A stretch of 64,000 nucleotides of DNA from Siphonodentalium dalli (Eukaryota; Mollusca; Scaphopoda; Gadilida; Siphonodentaliidae). Below the pieces are notes generated by a model that did not search any database, had not been told where the DNA came from, and was given only the letters and a program-made list of their open reading frames with translations. How positions within the stretch are numbered: position 1 is the first letter of the stretch; each line of letters starts with the position of its first letter. Positions 10,249 to 22,565 of the stretch are shown here, piece after piece. The DNA lies in the NCBI GenBank assembly GCA_032622095.1, contig CP136064.1, forward strand, positions 135,923,954-135,987,953. The letters are read 5' to 3'. The position numbers were made by a program, and so were the translations under genes.

Positions 10249-11093
10249 TCTCCTATATATTTTGAAGACCTCTGTCTGTATGTCTGTATGTATGTATGTA
10301 TGTCATTTATACAAATCTACGATTCTCGACCGATCGGGACAAAACTTGGTACGTGTGTGTAGTTTGACCAGGCGGTCATCGTTGTCGTATTGGCGAGCCT
10401 GTGCGTCGCCCGCTTCGCGCATGCGCAGACGAGATCTCGGAAACGGGTGGAGCTATCGACTTGAAATTTGCTATGTGAATGTATCTTGCCCCGGATACGA
10501 ATTTTATCGGGTCGCCGAGCCCGTGCGACGCCAGCTTCGCGCATACGCAGACGAGATCTCGGAAACGGGTGGAGCTATCGACTTGGAAATTTGGTATGTG
10601 AATGTATCTTGCCCCGGATACAAATTTTATCGGGTCGCCGACCCCGTGCGACGTCAGCTTCGCGCATGCGCAGACGAGATCTCGGAAAACGGGTGGAGCT
10701 ATCGACTTGAAATTTGGTATGTGAATGTATCTTGCCCCGGATACAAATTTTATCGGGTCGCCGAGCCCGTGCGACGCCAGCTTCACGCATGCGCAGACCA
10801 GATCTCGGAAACGGGTGGAGCTATCGACTTAAATTTGGTATGTGAATGTGTCTTGACCCAGATACAAATTTTATCGGGTCGCCGAGCCATTGGTTTTTGA
10901 ATAGCCTGGACTACGATTCTCGACCGATCGGGACGAAACTTGGTACGTGTTTGTAGTTTGACCAGGCGGTCGTCGTTGTCGTATTGGCGAGCCCGTGCGA
11001 CGCCCGTGCAGACGAGATCTCGGAAACGGGTGGAGCTATCGACTTGAAATTTGGTTTTTGAATAGCCCGGACAACGTCGGGCTCATCGGCTAG
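10249..11093 (+). mobile_element. Non-autonomous Helitron, copy 2, joined head-to-tail to copy 1
   Basis: It begins TCTCCTATATATTTTGAAGA directly after the CTAG of copy 1 and ends with a perfect stem-loop AGCCCGGACAACGTCGGGCT, CATCGG, CTAG, followed by T. It contains five 122-bp units. At about 10888-10920 the 3'-end sequence '(t)ttttgaatagcc(t)gga' is fused to a 5'-region sequence '(t)acgattctcgaccgatcgg', so a third partial copy is embedded. The A...T flanks of the pair fit one Helitron target site. Confidence 0.8.
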
Positions 11094-11720
11094 TATTATA
11101 TATTCTTAAAGAATGATGCTGTGTGTTGTCAATTTGGATATAATTTTCTAAAAAATAATTACTTTTAGCAAGATTATTCTCCATTTATATCTGATCACCC
11201 AACTGGAGTGTTTCACACCACTTTAAAATACGTATCAATTGACATATACGCACCCGTTCCCTCATTAAAATCAACATATTCCGACCATTTTAGGGGACAT
11301 CCGCGAATTCGGGGACTTCCGCAAATAGACCTCTGCAAATAGGGACCTACTGCGAATTGTCACAACCGGAAAAACCCATTATCTATAAATAAAACGCCCA
11401 GCGAACCATAGCTTTCTAGAATCTCTAGGACACTATACACCCGAGGGTGTTAATAAATGACTATACCTCACTAGTGTGTGAAATGAAGCCGATAGCTATT
11501 AGTGCAATGATTGCGTGATGCCCTTTCGGCACCGGATACCTGGTGGCCCGATATCTCAATAATGTCCACTCTCAGAAACCTGCTATTGTAGGAGCTGTTG
11601 ATGAAGATAAATATGACACCTGATCCACGAATTCATGTCCCCACGAAATAGCCTTTTTATAAGAAACCACGAAAATTGAGGCAGACGAAATTAAAGCCAA
11701 TCACAGTAGTTATACAAGTG
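11094..11720. other. No recognisable feature
   Basis: AT-rich low-copy sequence; I see no exon, RNA gene or clear repeat. Confidence 0.4.
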
Positions 11721-12335
11721 AAACTATAAGGTCATGGATGGGGTGTCCTTGTTGAGGTATATAAGGTATATAAGGAGTAGCTGTATGGTCATGTGTGAGG
11801 TGGACATGTATACAGGCAGGGCTGTCTGGTCATTGAAGTGGTGTATGGGAATAACAAGAGTAGCTACATTGTCCACCTGTGTGTTGTTTATGTATATATG
11901 GAGTGACATGGTCACGGTTGTGATGTACAGGTGTACATTGGGTGGCTGTATTGTCATGGGTGGGTGTATATGTATACAGGTGTTGGCTGTATGGCTGTAT
12001 TGTCATTGGTGTGTGTACATGTATACAGTGAATAGCTGAATGCTCAGGGATGGGGTGTATAAGTATACAGCGAGTGGCTGAATTGTCATGGTTGAGTTTA
12101 TTTGCAAGTCTGGAGTGTACGAATGGCGGGGTATTGGTATATCGAGAAGGACTGTATGGCCATTGATGAGGTATTTATATATACCTGCAGTGACTCTATG
12201 GTCATGGGTGAGGTGTATATGTATATCTTGAGTGGCTATATGGCCATGGTTGTGGCCAATATGTACATAGCCTTACAGGGAGTGCCAGTATGGCAAAATT
12301 AATGGTGAGGTGAATTGGTATACAAGGAGTGACTC
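11720..12335 (+). repeat. Minisatellite, 'ctgtatggtcatgggtgaggtgtat' type
   Basis: Degenerate 40-60 bp units alternate ctgtatggtcatgg, gtgaggtgtat and gtatacagg.gtggctg. The same unit in the opposite orientation forms the array at 32870-34330. Met/Tyr/Val-rich open frames are artefacts of the repeat. Confidence 0.8.
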
Positions 12336-12442
12336 ACACCGCACAATCGTTTTGACGATTCTGAAACCAATTTCACGATTCTGCCGCTTGACAACCATGA
12401 AGCAACAGCAGTTTAACGAATCCGCGATCAGATTGATGTGAT

Positions 12443-12505
12443 AACGAGAGGCCGATCACGATCGGCAGATGTTTAACCCATACCTTGGCGATAGCGATTA
12501 GCTAT
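12443..12505. repeat. Short conserved hairpin terminus, 'GATCGG' repeat, copy 1
   Basis: The sequence aacgagaggccgatcacgat, then cggcagatgtttaaccc, contains the inverted repeat GCCGATC-AC-GATCGGC and a second small stem ATAGC-gatta-GCTAT. The same ~60 bp occurs at 19884, 24034 and 42658 next to unrelated sequence on one side, so it marks an element end. It may be the 3' hairpin of a Helentron-like element read on the minus strand (ending CTCTCGTT). Confidence 0.65.
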
Positions 12506-13425
12506 TTTTATAAATTTTATAAATCCTTACACCAACCTTTTCATGAGTGCAAAAGTTTCAACAATTCACACTTTATATAGTGATCGTGTGAAAAATATTT
12601 AGTTATCACATTGTGTCAACAGGATTGGTGGAGGATGTTAATATTTTTAAGCAAATAAACCAAATGACCCTCACTATGCAGGTTTATTATAGGGGTGTGT
12701 TATCGTCAACTATGCCAAGAACTATAAACATAATCAATGGAAATATTTGAGTTATCAAATCGGATAGAATGAGGTTAATCTTACCCAAACTAATGAACTG
12801 ATAAACACAAAATAGTCTATGAAAAGCATGTCATTGGATTTAGAACCCCATACAATAAGTCAGTCTCAAGAATACCAGCACCATTAATATTATCCTGCAT
12901 GCAAATCAAAAGTGGATCACCATCAACCTGGACATAACATAGGAGAATGATTAAATGAAAAGCATCAAAACCATATGATGTGTGGAGAGGGTTAATCATT
13001 TTCAATGACATCATGTTATGGAACTAAGGAATGTGTGGATAAATTTTTGTCTAAGATAAGACAACAGTGTTTGTAAAGAACAATGTCTGTAAAACAACAC
13101 TACAAAGTAACAATGGACTATTCCAATTTATTATTTTAGAATAGGTGTCATATAGTGTGTGCATATAGCTAATGTAATAAACCTGTTTCAACAAAGGGGT
13201 TAACTTCATATTGCACAGAAAGCAGAACTCCACCAGAGAGTGAGTAATCAATCACAGTTTGACATAATTATGATAACAAGTCCAGCCAACCAGTGGTACC
13301 ACTATCATGCTTTATAGCATGTAGTATCTAATGTCATAGTGATAATTAACTCATTTCAATAACACACATTGCTGTGGGATATATGTTCTCTTCAAATTCC
13401 CAGCAGTAATTATAAAGGGTCATAA
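12506..13425. repeat. Degenerate HINE core-like sequence, no gene
   Basis: Recurring phrases such as 'gagttatca.at.ggataga' and 'ggggtgtgttatcgtcaact' at 12690-12760 and 13690-13790 suggest old core repeats. No coding sequence. Confidence 0.4.
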
Positions 13426-14123
13426 CTCTGTTAAAATATATCGGATCAAACCCATATTCGAACTCGATCTGTATTTAGGGGTGATAAATTCATATACCAA
13501 ATTTTGTGTTGATCAGATGAAAAATGTTTTGAGTCATAGCAGCTTGGGTGAATTCTAAGTAAACATAAGAGTGAAAAGGGTTAATTAAACAATACCAAAA
13601 ACCATACAGATGAAGAACGTGCTAAGAAAAACCTAGGTAAGAAATATGAGGCAGATCAGAAGAAATATGTTCAACTTATTGCATTGGATAGCATGTGTGT
13701 AAAGGGTTAATTATTTTCTAAACTGATCAACCAATCAATACCCAAAACTATACAGGTGAGGGGTGTGTCATCATAAACCTACATATCAAATATGAACACA
13801 ATCGGACAAAAAAATATTTCGGTTAGAGCATCGGATTTGTTTTTAATTTATTTTATTTTCGAAAAAAGGGTCATAACTCCTTTAAAATAAATCGGATCAA
13901 ACCCATATTCGAACTCGATCTGTATTTTTGGCTGTGAAACTCACACACCAAATTTGGTTCCAATCAGATACAAAATGTTTGAGTTATGGCAGAATGCGTG
14001 AATTCTAAGTTGAAAAAGGGCCATAACTCTGTAACAAAAACTCAGATCAAACCCATATACAAAATTTGGTTTCGATCGGATAGAAAATGTTTGAGTTATC
14101 GCATTACTCGTAAAGTGTCTATG

Positions 14124-14154
<31 letters not shown>

Positions 14155-14223
14155 GGACGAACGACGAGTGGTCAATCCGGGCAACGACACTATGTTTACC
14201 ATACTATGGTATGGGTAAACATA
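13426..14223 (+). mobile_element. HINE/pearl-like element, family A
   Basis: Clear core starts occur at 13426, 13868 and 14018, with degraded units between. The microsatellite is at 14121-14160, and the terminal hairpin at 14191-14223 (TATGTTTACCATAC...GGGTAAACATA). Confidence 0.7.
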
Positions 14224-15914
14224 AAAACGAGAAAAAAACATAAAGAAATGAATATTTCGAGAAATACAATATGTACAATATATTATATTTCTATTAGGTA
14301 CGGCGATCTTCCATTAGATAATCTGTAAAGCACTAGACGGTTATCACAACAATACATAATCCTTGACATAAATAGACCGGTTGTTTTGGTTTTACACACA
14401 ACACTGTGTGAAATTCGTCTTTAGAATTGAGAAAATATATATAATGTCCTATTATATTGAGTGGAAACCAAATATTAACATAGCCATAAGTCTTTGAGTG
14501 ATTTTTCACAACTAATGTTCACCTCAGTAGTGTGTTTGATCACTTGATAGCCATACTTGCGGGTAATACCATCACACTCAATTGACAATGCTGAGTATGC
14601 GACTGTGACAACGACGAGCGACCAGCAATTGAAATTTCATTCACTTGTACTCATGATAAGTTGTTTTCTAATGAAAGTCATCTCGCTAGACATTCACATA
14701 TGAGTTCAACTTGAATTTTCCAACTGCAAACCCCTGACTTATAGCCAGTCGACTCCCAAATGGACCAATCTATACATTTTACAACTGGTACTTTCAAGAT
14801 CTCCAACTGTTGGAAATTTCCAATATGACATCCCTCATAAAGTTAGAAATATTCTAAACGTGGCGATTTGTTGGTCTAATTACAAAATATTTTCCAGTGA
14901 ATACCAAAGTTAGGGGTCAAAACCGCCTCTTGGGTACCCATCACCCCCCCCCCCCCCCCCTATTTGAAGGAAACAATATTTTTCCAATTTCATGCGGGGT
15001 ACCCACCCCCTTTTTACCTCCAAATCCAGCCAAATCACCCCTTATTTGAAGGAATTTTTTTCCAATTTCATGCAGGGTACCCACCCACGTTTTTACCTAA
15101 AAATCTGTAGTCTCACACCATTTAGGCTTGGTATTTGTTTCAGTTATAAAGTCTGAGAACAGATAAGAATCGTATAAACCTGCAGCACCCATTGTTATCT
15201 TGTTTGTTTTTGTTTATCAATTGACTCATGACTTGTAAGTTATATGAACATTTTACCATATTCCAATGCTTGTCTGTACTCACTTCAAATACAACTGTAT
15301 CGAAAATATAAAATAAAAATTTAAGCAAAACATTTATGCTAAATAGTAATGGACCCACACGATCTTATACCATCTGACAACATTGCGTTTAACAGATTGA
15401 TCAGCATTCAAACTAAAAAATCAAACAAAAATCTGGATGTGGCTTTAAATAGCATTCAATACTTTCTAGCATGATGAGATTTCCATGTTTTGGTTACAAT
15501 ACACCAAATACAAATTAGTAGAGTGATTTCCCCTGGCACTACCAAGCTAGGATCAGCATAAAAAAAATTCTGGCAGCTGAATGGTCAATGATACATGGAT
15601 GAAAAGTGCACGAAAAAATGCACAAATGTGTTTCCCCGTCGAGAAACATAAAATATAACCACATGGTAAACGGTTATGGCTGTGCAAATGGCGAATAATT
15701 TATGGGAGGTGTTTTTTTCGATGTCATTTTTTTCTCAATTTTAAGGGTAGTGTGACGTTTGTCAAGCTGCAGTGTGATTTACCACATTCACAAGTACTTT
15801 TGGGCACATTTCTGTGTGTCTAAAAGGACGTTCTTTATTTCAAATACTCGTGCAGGGTCAAAGCTTTCCTGCGAATACAGGCCAGCAGGATTTGTTAACA
15901 CTGAGCACTATGTA
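14224..15914. other. No recognisable gene; poly-C tract and small duplication
   Basis: 14944-14960 is C17. Around 14940-15100, 'tatttgaagga.a...ttttccaatttcatgc.gggtacccac' is duplicated about 110 bp apart. The rest is AT-rich low-copy sequence. Confidence 0.4.
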
Positions 15915-18900
15915 AATAATAATTTTTTAATTTTTTTTTTTATATTTTTATTGATATTAAAAGAATAATAACAAAAGAGACAAAATACATTCACTCATTC
16001 ATGCTCTCTGTCCAAAACATGGAAGAGTTTCGCTCTTCCATGCCCTGGCCTACTTTCTTACCTGTGACATGCAATTAGAAAATATTTAAAGCCACACTAT
16101 GTGTTAGGACAATTTTAACAGTCATCGTTCAACTTAAAAGCAAGACCAATAATCGATACTAGGTACTACCTTGATATATTTTTTTGGCTGAAAAGGACTT
16201 TCTTTAGCAACAACAATGATAATAAAAAACAATAGATTATTTGTTTGTCTTCAGAATAACTTTAAATTTCCCTTATTAACCGGCTAAAGTGGTCGATGGT
16301 TTGCAATATTTAAGGTTTGCAGATTCAATGTTCCAACACTATGTGCAGCTTTAATTGATTTAAGTTCTGAATTTAACATAAACAGTTTAATTAGTAAATT
16401 TAACCATATTGAGACCGTATTGTAAATATTGTGAATATTGCCTGGTTCGACAGCAAAGGGGAAAAATACACAACGCTCGCTTGAATTGCGTTTGGGACTG
16501 TGATTGTAAAATGTTGTGACGTGGTTAAGCATACCATGTATATATTGACATTCTTGTGGACTGTATTACTGGACCAATAAGAATGAGAATGATCGCTCGA
16601 GTACCAGGTAATTGATTTATGCTGTGTGTTGTTCAGGGTCACTGTTAAGGTAGGGTATACTTTGAGTCTGTAAAAAACAGGGTTTTTAATATAATATTAT
16701 ATTATTTTATTTTTAAGGCATTTCGAAGTGCCAGCCACTGATTATCGAAGTCGTGATTCATGTTACATTTTGCGTTGTATCTCTCGCATTCATACCTAAA
16801 TTGAAGATCGCAAAGGAACGAGCGAAGCGACAGCTGTGTCGGTGTGAATTTTGTCCTATATATATATTGTTTCAACACTAGTAGGAAAAGGTTAATTTTT
16901 GAATATCTGTATTCATGATCGATACCTATAATGATATTCTTTTTTGTTAGATCAATTGGAAATTGGTTGTTTCTTGTCCATGTTTTAATTTCTAGTATAA
17001 AGGTTTGGACGTGGGGACAATCCCAGAAAATATGAGATATGGTTTCCTGTACATTTTGACAGCGATTGCAAAAATTGTCGAGTCTAAGGTTAGCCATCTT
17101 CAGAAATTTATTGGTACTAATAATTCGTGTGTTTATTCTGAATTGGAGCCACTGTAATTTCGTATCGGTTGTCGTTTTAAAGGGCATGCTCAAATATTCT
17201 TCCCAATTTTCTATCTTCTCGCCTATTTCGGATTCCCATTTTTGGCATGCATTCGGCATAGTTTTCCCATTTGTTAGAGTTTTGTAAAATAATTGCCCGC
17301 CTTTTGCGTCACGGAGTATCGGAGCGAGATTGTTGGGTAGGAATGGACATGGCATACAGATTAAGCGTTTATTAAGAGAACTTGCCAATGAGAAAATCTG
17401 ACGCTTTATGTTGTTGATTGTTATGAAATCGACGCGGATGTTGAAAGTTGCATATAATGTGAATGGAGTATGGAATTTATTATCTGATTGGAATAGATCA
17501 TTTATATAATATATTGCCGCATCTTTCCACGACTTAAAGTTGATCGACGAACCTCCGATTTTTATGTTCGGATTATTCCAGATAGTTGAGGCCATAATAT
17601 TATTATTTGCATTATTTAGTCGCATAAATTTACACCATGCGCGGAAGATGTCTCTCCAGAATGGATTTGCGAACTTGTCTGTTTGCTTTACAATATAATT
17701 TGCGTGGTATGTGAGAAGGAGTGGGTCGTTTAAGAGAGGGGTGGTATTGCATAGTGAAGCCCACTTCGATTGTTTGCAAATCAAACGTCGTATCCAGGTA
17801 ATTTTCATGGCGGCATCAAAGTTTTCAACATTAATCATCTTCAAACCTCCGTACATATGGTCAGCACATAATTGTTTTCTTTTTATTCTATCGCGTTTGG
17901 AATTCCAAATGAAATTATATAGACAGGTATTTAGGGCTTTCAAAAAGGCTGTATCCGGACTTGGGAGAGCTATAAATAGGTGTGTCAATTTAGGTAAGAT
18001 TAGTGATTTGATAACTGTTATTCTACCTAAAGGGGTCAGGAGTCTGTGTTTCCAAATTTTTGTGGTCCTATCAATATCTTCGAGTTTATAACTGTAGTTT
18101 ATATTCATGTTTGTTAAATTAGTGTCGAAATGAATGCCTAGAAAATTAAAGGTGTTTACGGTAGACAGGTTTAATTCCGAAAGCACTTGTCGTATTTTAT
18201 TTTGTGACTCAATCCCTATCCACGCTGCTTGACATTTTTCAGGATTTATGCGCAGACCCGATACCCGAGCAAATTCGTCCAGTGTTAAGTACGATTCGCG
18301 TAGACTATTTTCAGAACCATCAAGTATGAGCGTCGTGTCGTCTGCATATTGTGTTATTTTGTACTCTGAACCGCCGAGGAAAATCCCTTTAATTGTATTG
18401 TTTTGTCGTATCATCAGCCCTAAAACTTCGGCACAGAGGAGAAAGATATACGGGGATATTGGGATCACCCTGGTGGCAGCCTCTCCCTAACATGAAGCTC
18501 TGAGAAATATGACCATTAATCAGAATAGATGAACTGGCATTCTCTTACAAAATTGATATCCATTTTTTTACTGCATCTCCAAAATTAAAAAGGTCAAGAC
18601 ATTTTCTTATAAAAGACATTTTCTTATAAATGACCAGGAAACAGTGTCAAATGCTTTTTCAAAATCGATAAGGAGTAGTAGGCCAGATTTATTTTCTTGC
18701 TTTGTCCTGTGAATTATGTCATATATAAGTCGGGTGTTGTCACCTATATATCCACCAGCTAGAAACCCAGTTTGATCGGAGTTGATTATAGATGGGAGCA
18801 CACGTTTTATTCTGTCAGCTATGCATGACGAGGCTAGTTTGTAGGATGTATTCAAGAGGGTGATGGGACGCCAGTTTTTTATCATCTGCCTATTTTTATC

Positions 18901-19883
18901 CTTTTTTGGTATCAACGTTATAATGCCTTGTTTTTGTGTGATTGATAGCTCCCCCATTGAAAACGATTCATTGAGCGACTCTGTTAAGAAGGGGCCAAGG
19001 TCAGACCAAAAAAATTTATAAAATTCATAAGTGTATCCGGATGGCCCTGGGCTTTTATTATTTTTGGTGGTCTTAATCGCATCTGTTAATTCTTGCAAGG
19101 TTAAAGGTCCTTCAATACTCGAGGCCTGCATGGTGCTTAGTTTAGGAACGGTTCCATCGTTAAGAAGGGATTTTAAATCGCGATCGTCCATTGACCTATA
19201 TGAGTATAAATTAAGATAAAAATTTCGGACTCCTTTCATGATATCGGTTTGTTTTGTGATTGTACTATCATTCGTCACTGTCAGGCTGGTCAGGGCTTTG
19301 GAAATGTAATTAAGTTTTTCTAAATTTAGAAAATATTTTGTTGGTTTTTCGCCTTCCTCTATCCATTTTGCACGAGATCTAACCATGGTTCCGCGGATTG
19401 TTTCTCTTCGCATTGCTTCCATTTCGACTTCTACTTTTTCTAAGTCTTCCATTATTTTTTGCTTTTCTTCAGAGCTATATGATGGATGCTCAAGATCAGG
19501 AATAATTTTTGCCTTTTTTAATGTTAGATTTTTCTCAATTTTTATTCGCTCACGTTTTCGATTTGAAGAAAATCGTATAGTAGCGCCTCTGATATCAAGC
19601 AACACTGCGTCGAGAAATAGTCGTTTTCCAATGGAGCAATTTATAATGCTTTTTTCCTCATTTGAGGAGTAAGAATATCTTATTTTGTTTTCAGCTATGA
19701 TTCCTTTTACTAAGTCGACATATTCTCTACAGTATAACAGAATTATTAAATTTCCAAAAACCTGGACCAGTCTTGATGTCACTGACGTTTAATGGGAGTG
19801 AAATAATAGAATGATCTGTTTTGTATCCGGGTAAAATTGTCGGTCCTTTTCCCACTAGATTAAGGAGGTCCTCCGAAATTAAC
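15915..19883 (-). mobile_element. 5'-truncated L1/Tx1-type LINE
   Basis: The minus-strand ORF2 remains occupy about 16702-19870. They are followed by about 750 bp of 3' sequence that reaches an A-rich tail (minus strand of 15922-15955), taken as the 3' end. The 5' end is cut within the endonuclease domain, where the 'GATCGG' hairpin repeat begins (19884). A 10-bp stem hairpin (CATGGAAGAG/CTCTTCCATG) at 16019-16043 lies in the 3' region. The assignment of the whole 3' tract to the LINE is inferred. Confidence 0.75.
16702..19870 (-). pseudogene. LINE ORF2: endonuclease tail, reverse transcriptase, C-terminal zinc knuckle; multiply broken
   Basis: The order on the minus strand starts with an endonuclease C-terminus with GYKTDHSIISL and GPGFWKFNNS (19870-19740). 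It continues with the linker hallmark RSRAKWIEEGEKPTKYFLN and RT blocks including NWRPITLLNTSYK, DQTGFLAGG, LIDFEKAFDTV and YADDTTLIL (catalytic Asp pair). The tail is YGGLKMINVENFDAAMK and a zf-RVT-like CNRCQ...HIFWDCPH. Breaks that I can see: a frameshift near 19735 between the endonuclease tail and the following region; a 17-bp tandem duplication at about 18601-18634 just after the FEKAFDTV block, giving a stop; a TAA a few codons later (about 18550); and a one-base insertion at about 18468 in the block before SPYIF. The last ORF opens with GTG and is not a real start. The protein cannot be active. The motif set points to the L1/Tx1 clade. Confidence 0.9.
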
Positions 19884-20760
19884 GAGAGGCCGATCACGAT
19901 CGGCAGATGTTAACCCATCCCTTGACGATAAAAATTTAATATGATCGGATAAATGAGAATTTTGGTGTTGAATTATAGAGTATACTGTTATGTACTATTA
20001 TAGACAAATGTACATAACACAAATTATTGGAATTTATGGGTCACTGGCATTTATATAAGAGAATGCACTGGTACAGGATCTGTAATGCTAAACCGCCACA
20101 GCCAGCAAGCCCATGGGTTAAATGTGTAGGTGTGACCTGGACATGGAATACTTGGGTTAAGAGAGTCCAATTTAAGTTTACAATAATAATGTGTCCTAGT
20201 ATACAGATAAGCAACCTCACCACTGACCCATTAATATTAATTATATAGCAGAGCTGTCAAAATATCACAGGAATTGTTTATGTTGAACACTGACCTCTGA
20301 TGTCTGATGTCAATTATAATGATATCAGACCATCTGAAGATATAACTCTGCAGCAGAGATGTCTACTGTTAATATCATGTGATGTTTATTGTTGAATCTT
20401 TATTTTAAATTAGATACCATAGCCTTCTTTATCAGATTATTTGCACATTGGCATAAGAGACATCAGAAAATAATATAGCCTTATCAATAGCTAAGTAGTC
20501 CAAAGGCAATTGGTGAATTGGATTTAATGTTGCTCCAAACAGATTTACCAGTACATAACACAAGATTTTGGACCGATTTAATCAAATTTGGTGTGGTGAT
20601 TCAGGGGTACCCTTGGCAGAGTTATAATGGTGTTAGTTTTTCAAATTATTTAAAAAAATTAAACGGACACATTGGAAATCTTTTTATCAATTTTATCATA
20701 ATCATCAATATCTAAATGAAAACAAATGACAATGTCCATTTTTCCATTTTTTTTTCTTTC
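19884..20760. repeat. 'GATCGG' hairpin repeat, copy 2, with shared downstream sequence; then low-copy DNA
   Basis: 19884-19930 is the hairpin terminus. The next ~120 bp (aattatagagtatactgtta... caaatgtacataacac) is also found after copy 4 (42720-42810), so these two copies belong to one longer repeat. 20040-20750 has no recognisable feature. Confidence 0.55.
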
Positions 20761-20764
20761 GAAA

Positions 20765-21160
20765 AAGGGTCATAACTCTTTTAAAATTAATCGGATCAAA
20801 CCCATATTCGAACTCGATCTGTATTTTTGACTGTGAAACTCACATACCAAATTTGGTTCCAATCAGATAAAACATGTTTGAGTTATGGTAGAATGCGTGA
20901 ATTCTAAGTTGAAAAAGGGCCATAACTCTGTAACAAAATCTCGGATCAAACCCAAATTCGAACTCGATCTGTATTTTGGGCTGAGAAACCCATATACAAA
21001 ATTTGGTTTCGATCGGATAGAAAATGTTTGAGTTATCGCATTACTCGTAAAGTGTCTACGGACAGACAGACGGACGGACAGACAGACAGACGGACGAACG
21101 ACGAGTGGTCAATCCGGGCAACGACACTATGTTTACCATACTATGGTATGGGTAAACATA
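20765..21160 (+). mobile_element. HINE/pearl-like element, family A, two core repeats
   Basis: Core starts are at 20765 and 20918, the microsatellite at about 21058-21092, and the hairpin at 21128-21160. Confidence 0.7.
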
Positions 21161-21186
21161 AAAACAACATACAAATAATAATTTAA

Positions 21187-21285
21187 CCCTTTCATGATGG
21201 GAGCTACGCTGGTGCAGCATTAAAGATCCTGTACCAGCACATTCTCATACCGGGTATATATGCGAGTCTCCCATCATTACAGCCT
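21187..21285. mobile_element. TTAA MITE, family 2, truncated copy
   Basis: TTAA (21183-21186) is followed by CCCTTTCATGATGGGAGC and half of the 'gca.attctcata...tatatatgcgagtctccc' hairpin. No matching right end is found. Confidence 0.6.
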
Positions 21286-21799
21286 TACTGGGTACCAAAA
21301 TACAAATTTTTAGATACTCTACAGAACCTTGTGCACTTGACCAAATAGGCCTTTCTGATTGGCAGGAATCATACCTTAATCTAGCAGGATAACTTTTGCT
21401 GAACATCGGAAGTTCCAGAATTATGCTAAATGTCAAATTTTTATGCCATCTTTTAGAGTTTTTATTTATCCTCTGGTGAAATATTCATAATATTCTAGAA
21501 CACAGTGCAATTGAACATGCAGTGAATTGCATTTGATGAATATTGACAAAAAGCAAACATGGAAGCAGTTAATATAAAGGGACCATATTCACCAAACATT
21601 ATTGTAAAAATTATTTCTTTAAATAAAATGCTCAGTTCTGTCTCTAGAAAATTAGGAATTTAGCTGTCTCATGGCAACAAACTGCTGTGGAAAATTTAAT
21701 CCCCCACGACTGCCATGGCAGTATTCTCAACGCTGGATTGGTCATTGTCTTGTGGTTGCATGCAGTTGGTTACCCAGGACCTCCCAAAATGTGCATTAA

Positions 21800-22061
21800 C
21801 CCTTTCATGACTGTCCAGCTTCCTAAAATATAGCAAAAACCCTGTGCCAATGCATTCTCTTACATATGCGAGTCTCCCATAGAGAGCCTCACATATATAA
21901 GAGAATACATTGGCCTAACAATACTTACCTTGACCTTGTAAGCAAGTGCATTCTCTTACGGTATATATGCTAGGCTCCCTATGGGAGTCTCGCATGTATA
22001 AGAGAATACACTGGCACAGGATCTTTAATGCAGCACCAGCGAAGCTCCAATAATGAAAGGC
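21800..22061. mobile_element. TTAA MITE, family 2, two-hairpin copy
   Basis: TTAA at 21796-21799 and 22062-22065. Termini CCCTTTCATGA and near-complement ATGAAAGGC. The interior has two successive inverted repeats built from 'gcattctcttacatatgcgag', separated by 'cctaacaatacttaccttga', as in the family-1 copy at 35199-35590. Confidence 0.8.
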
Positions 22062-22344
22062 TTAAATCAAAGAGTCTCAAATTTTTTAAATAAATAAATA
22101 AAAATAAAAAATTAATCGGCATTTATTACAATATTCTAATAATTATTTTGCATGTTTTGTCATGGTAATTTCAAAGAATTTGAAATTGGAATTCTGTTTT
22201 GACTGAAAGTCAATTGCTCCAAGGTTTGCCATTAGATTGTCTTGGGGTACAAAAAAACCCCTTTAAATGGGCCCTAATTTTTTTATATCTCGATGCTGGC
22301 TCTATGACGAAACCAACTAGCCTCATAGAGCCAGTGTCTATTAA

Positions 22345-22561
22345 CCTTTCATGAAGGAAGCAGCGCTTCTGTGCCAGTGCATTCTCTTATAATGTAAGTC
22401 TTCCATAGGGAGCCTCGTTTATATAAGCTGACAAGGTCAAGGTAAATATTGTTAGCCCAATGTATTCTCTTACATGTAAATAAGCAAGGCTCCCAATAAG
22501 AGAATGCATTGCCACAGGGTTTTCAACAACAAAAATTCAGAAAGCTCCAGTCATGGAAAGA
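22345..22561. mobile_element. TTAA MITE, family 2, degraded copy
   Basis: TTAA at 22341-22344 and 22562-22565, termini CCTTTCATGA / TCATGGAAAG, with a decayed two-hairpin interior. Three family-2 copies lie within 1.4 kb. Confidence 0.75.
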
Positions 22562-22565
22562 TTAA

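Noticed and set aside
9443-10900. Many overlapping open frames (Arg/Ala/Gly-rich, up to 212 codons) on both strands
   Set aside because: They are periodic translations of the 122-bp Helitron tandem repeat, open in several frames because the unit lacks stops; no gene-like features.
11734-12302. Met/Tyr/Val-rich open frames
   Set aside because: Direct translation of the minisatellite; the same artefact appears at 32841-34118.
15140-15358. 72-codon minus-strand frame with hydrophobic start
   Set aside because: AT-rich chance frame; no motif or context.
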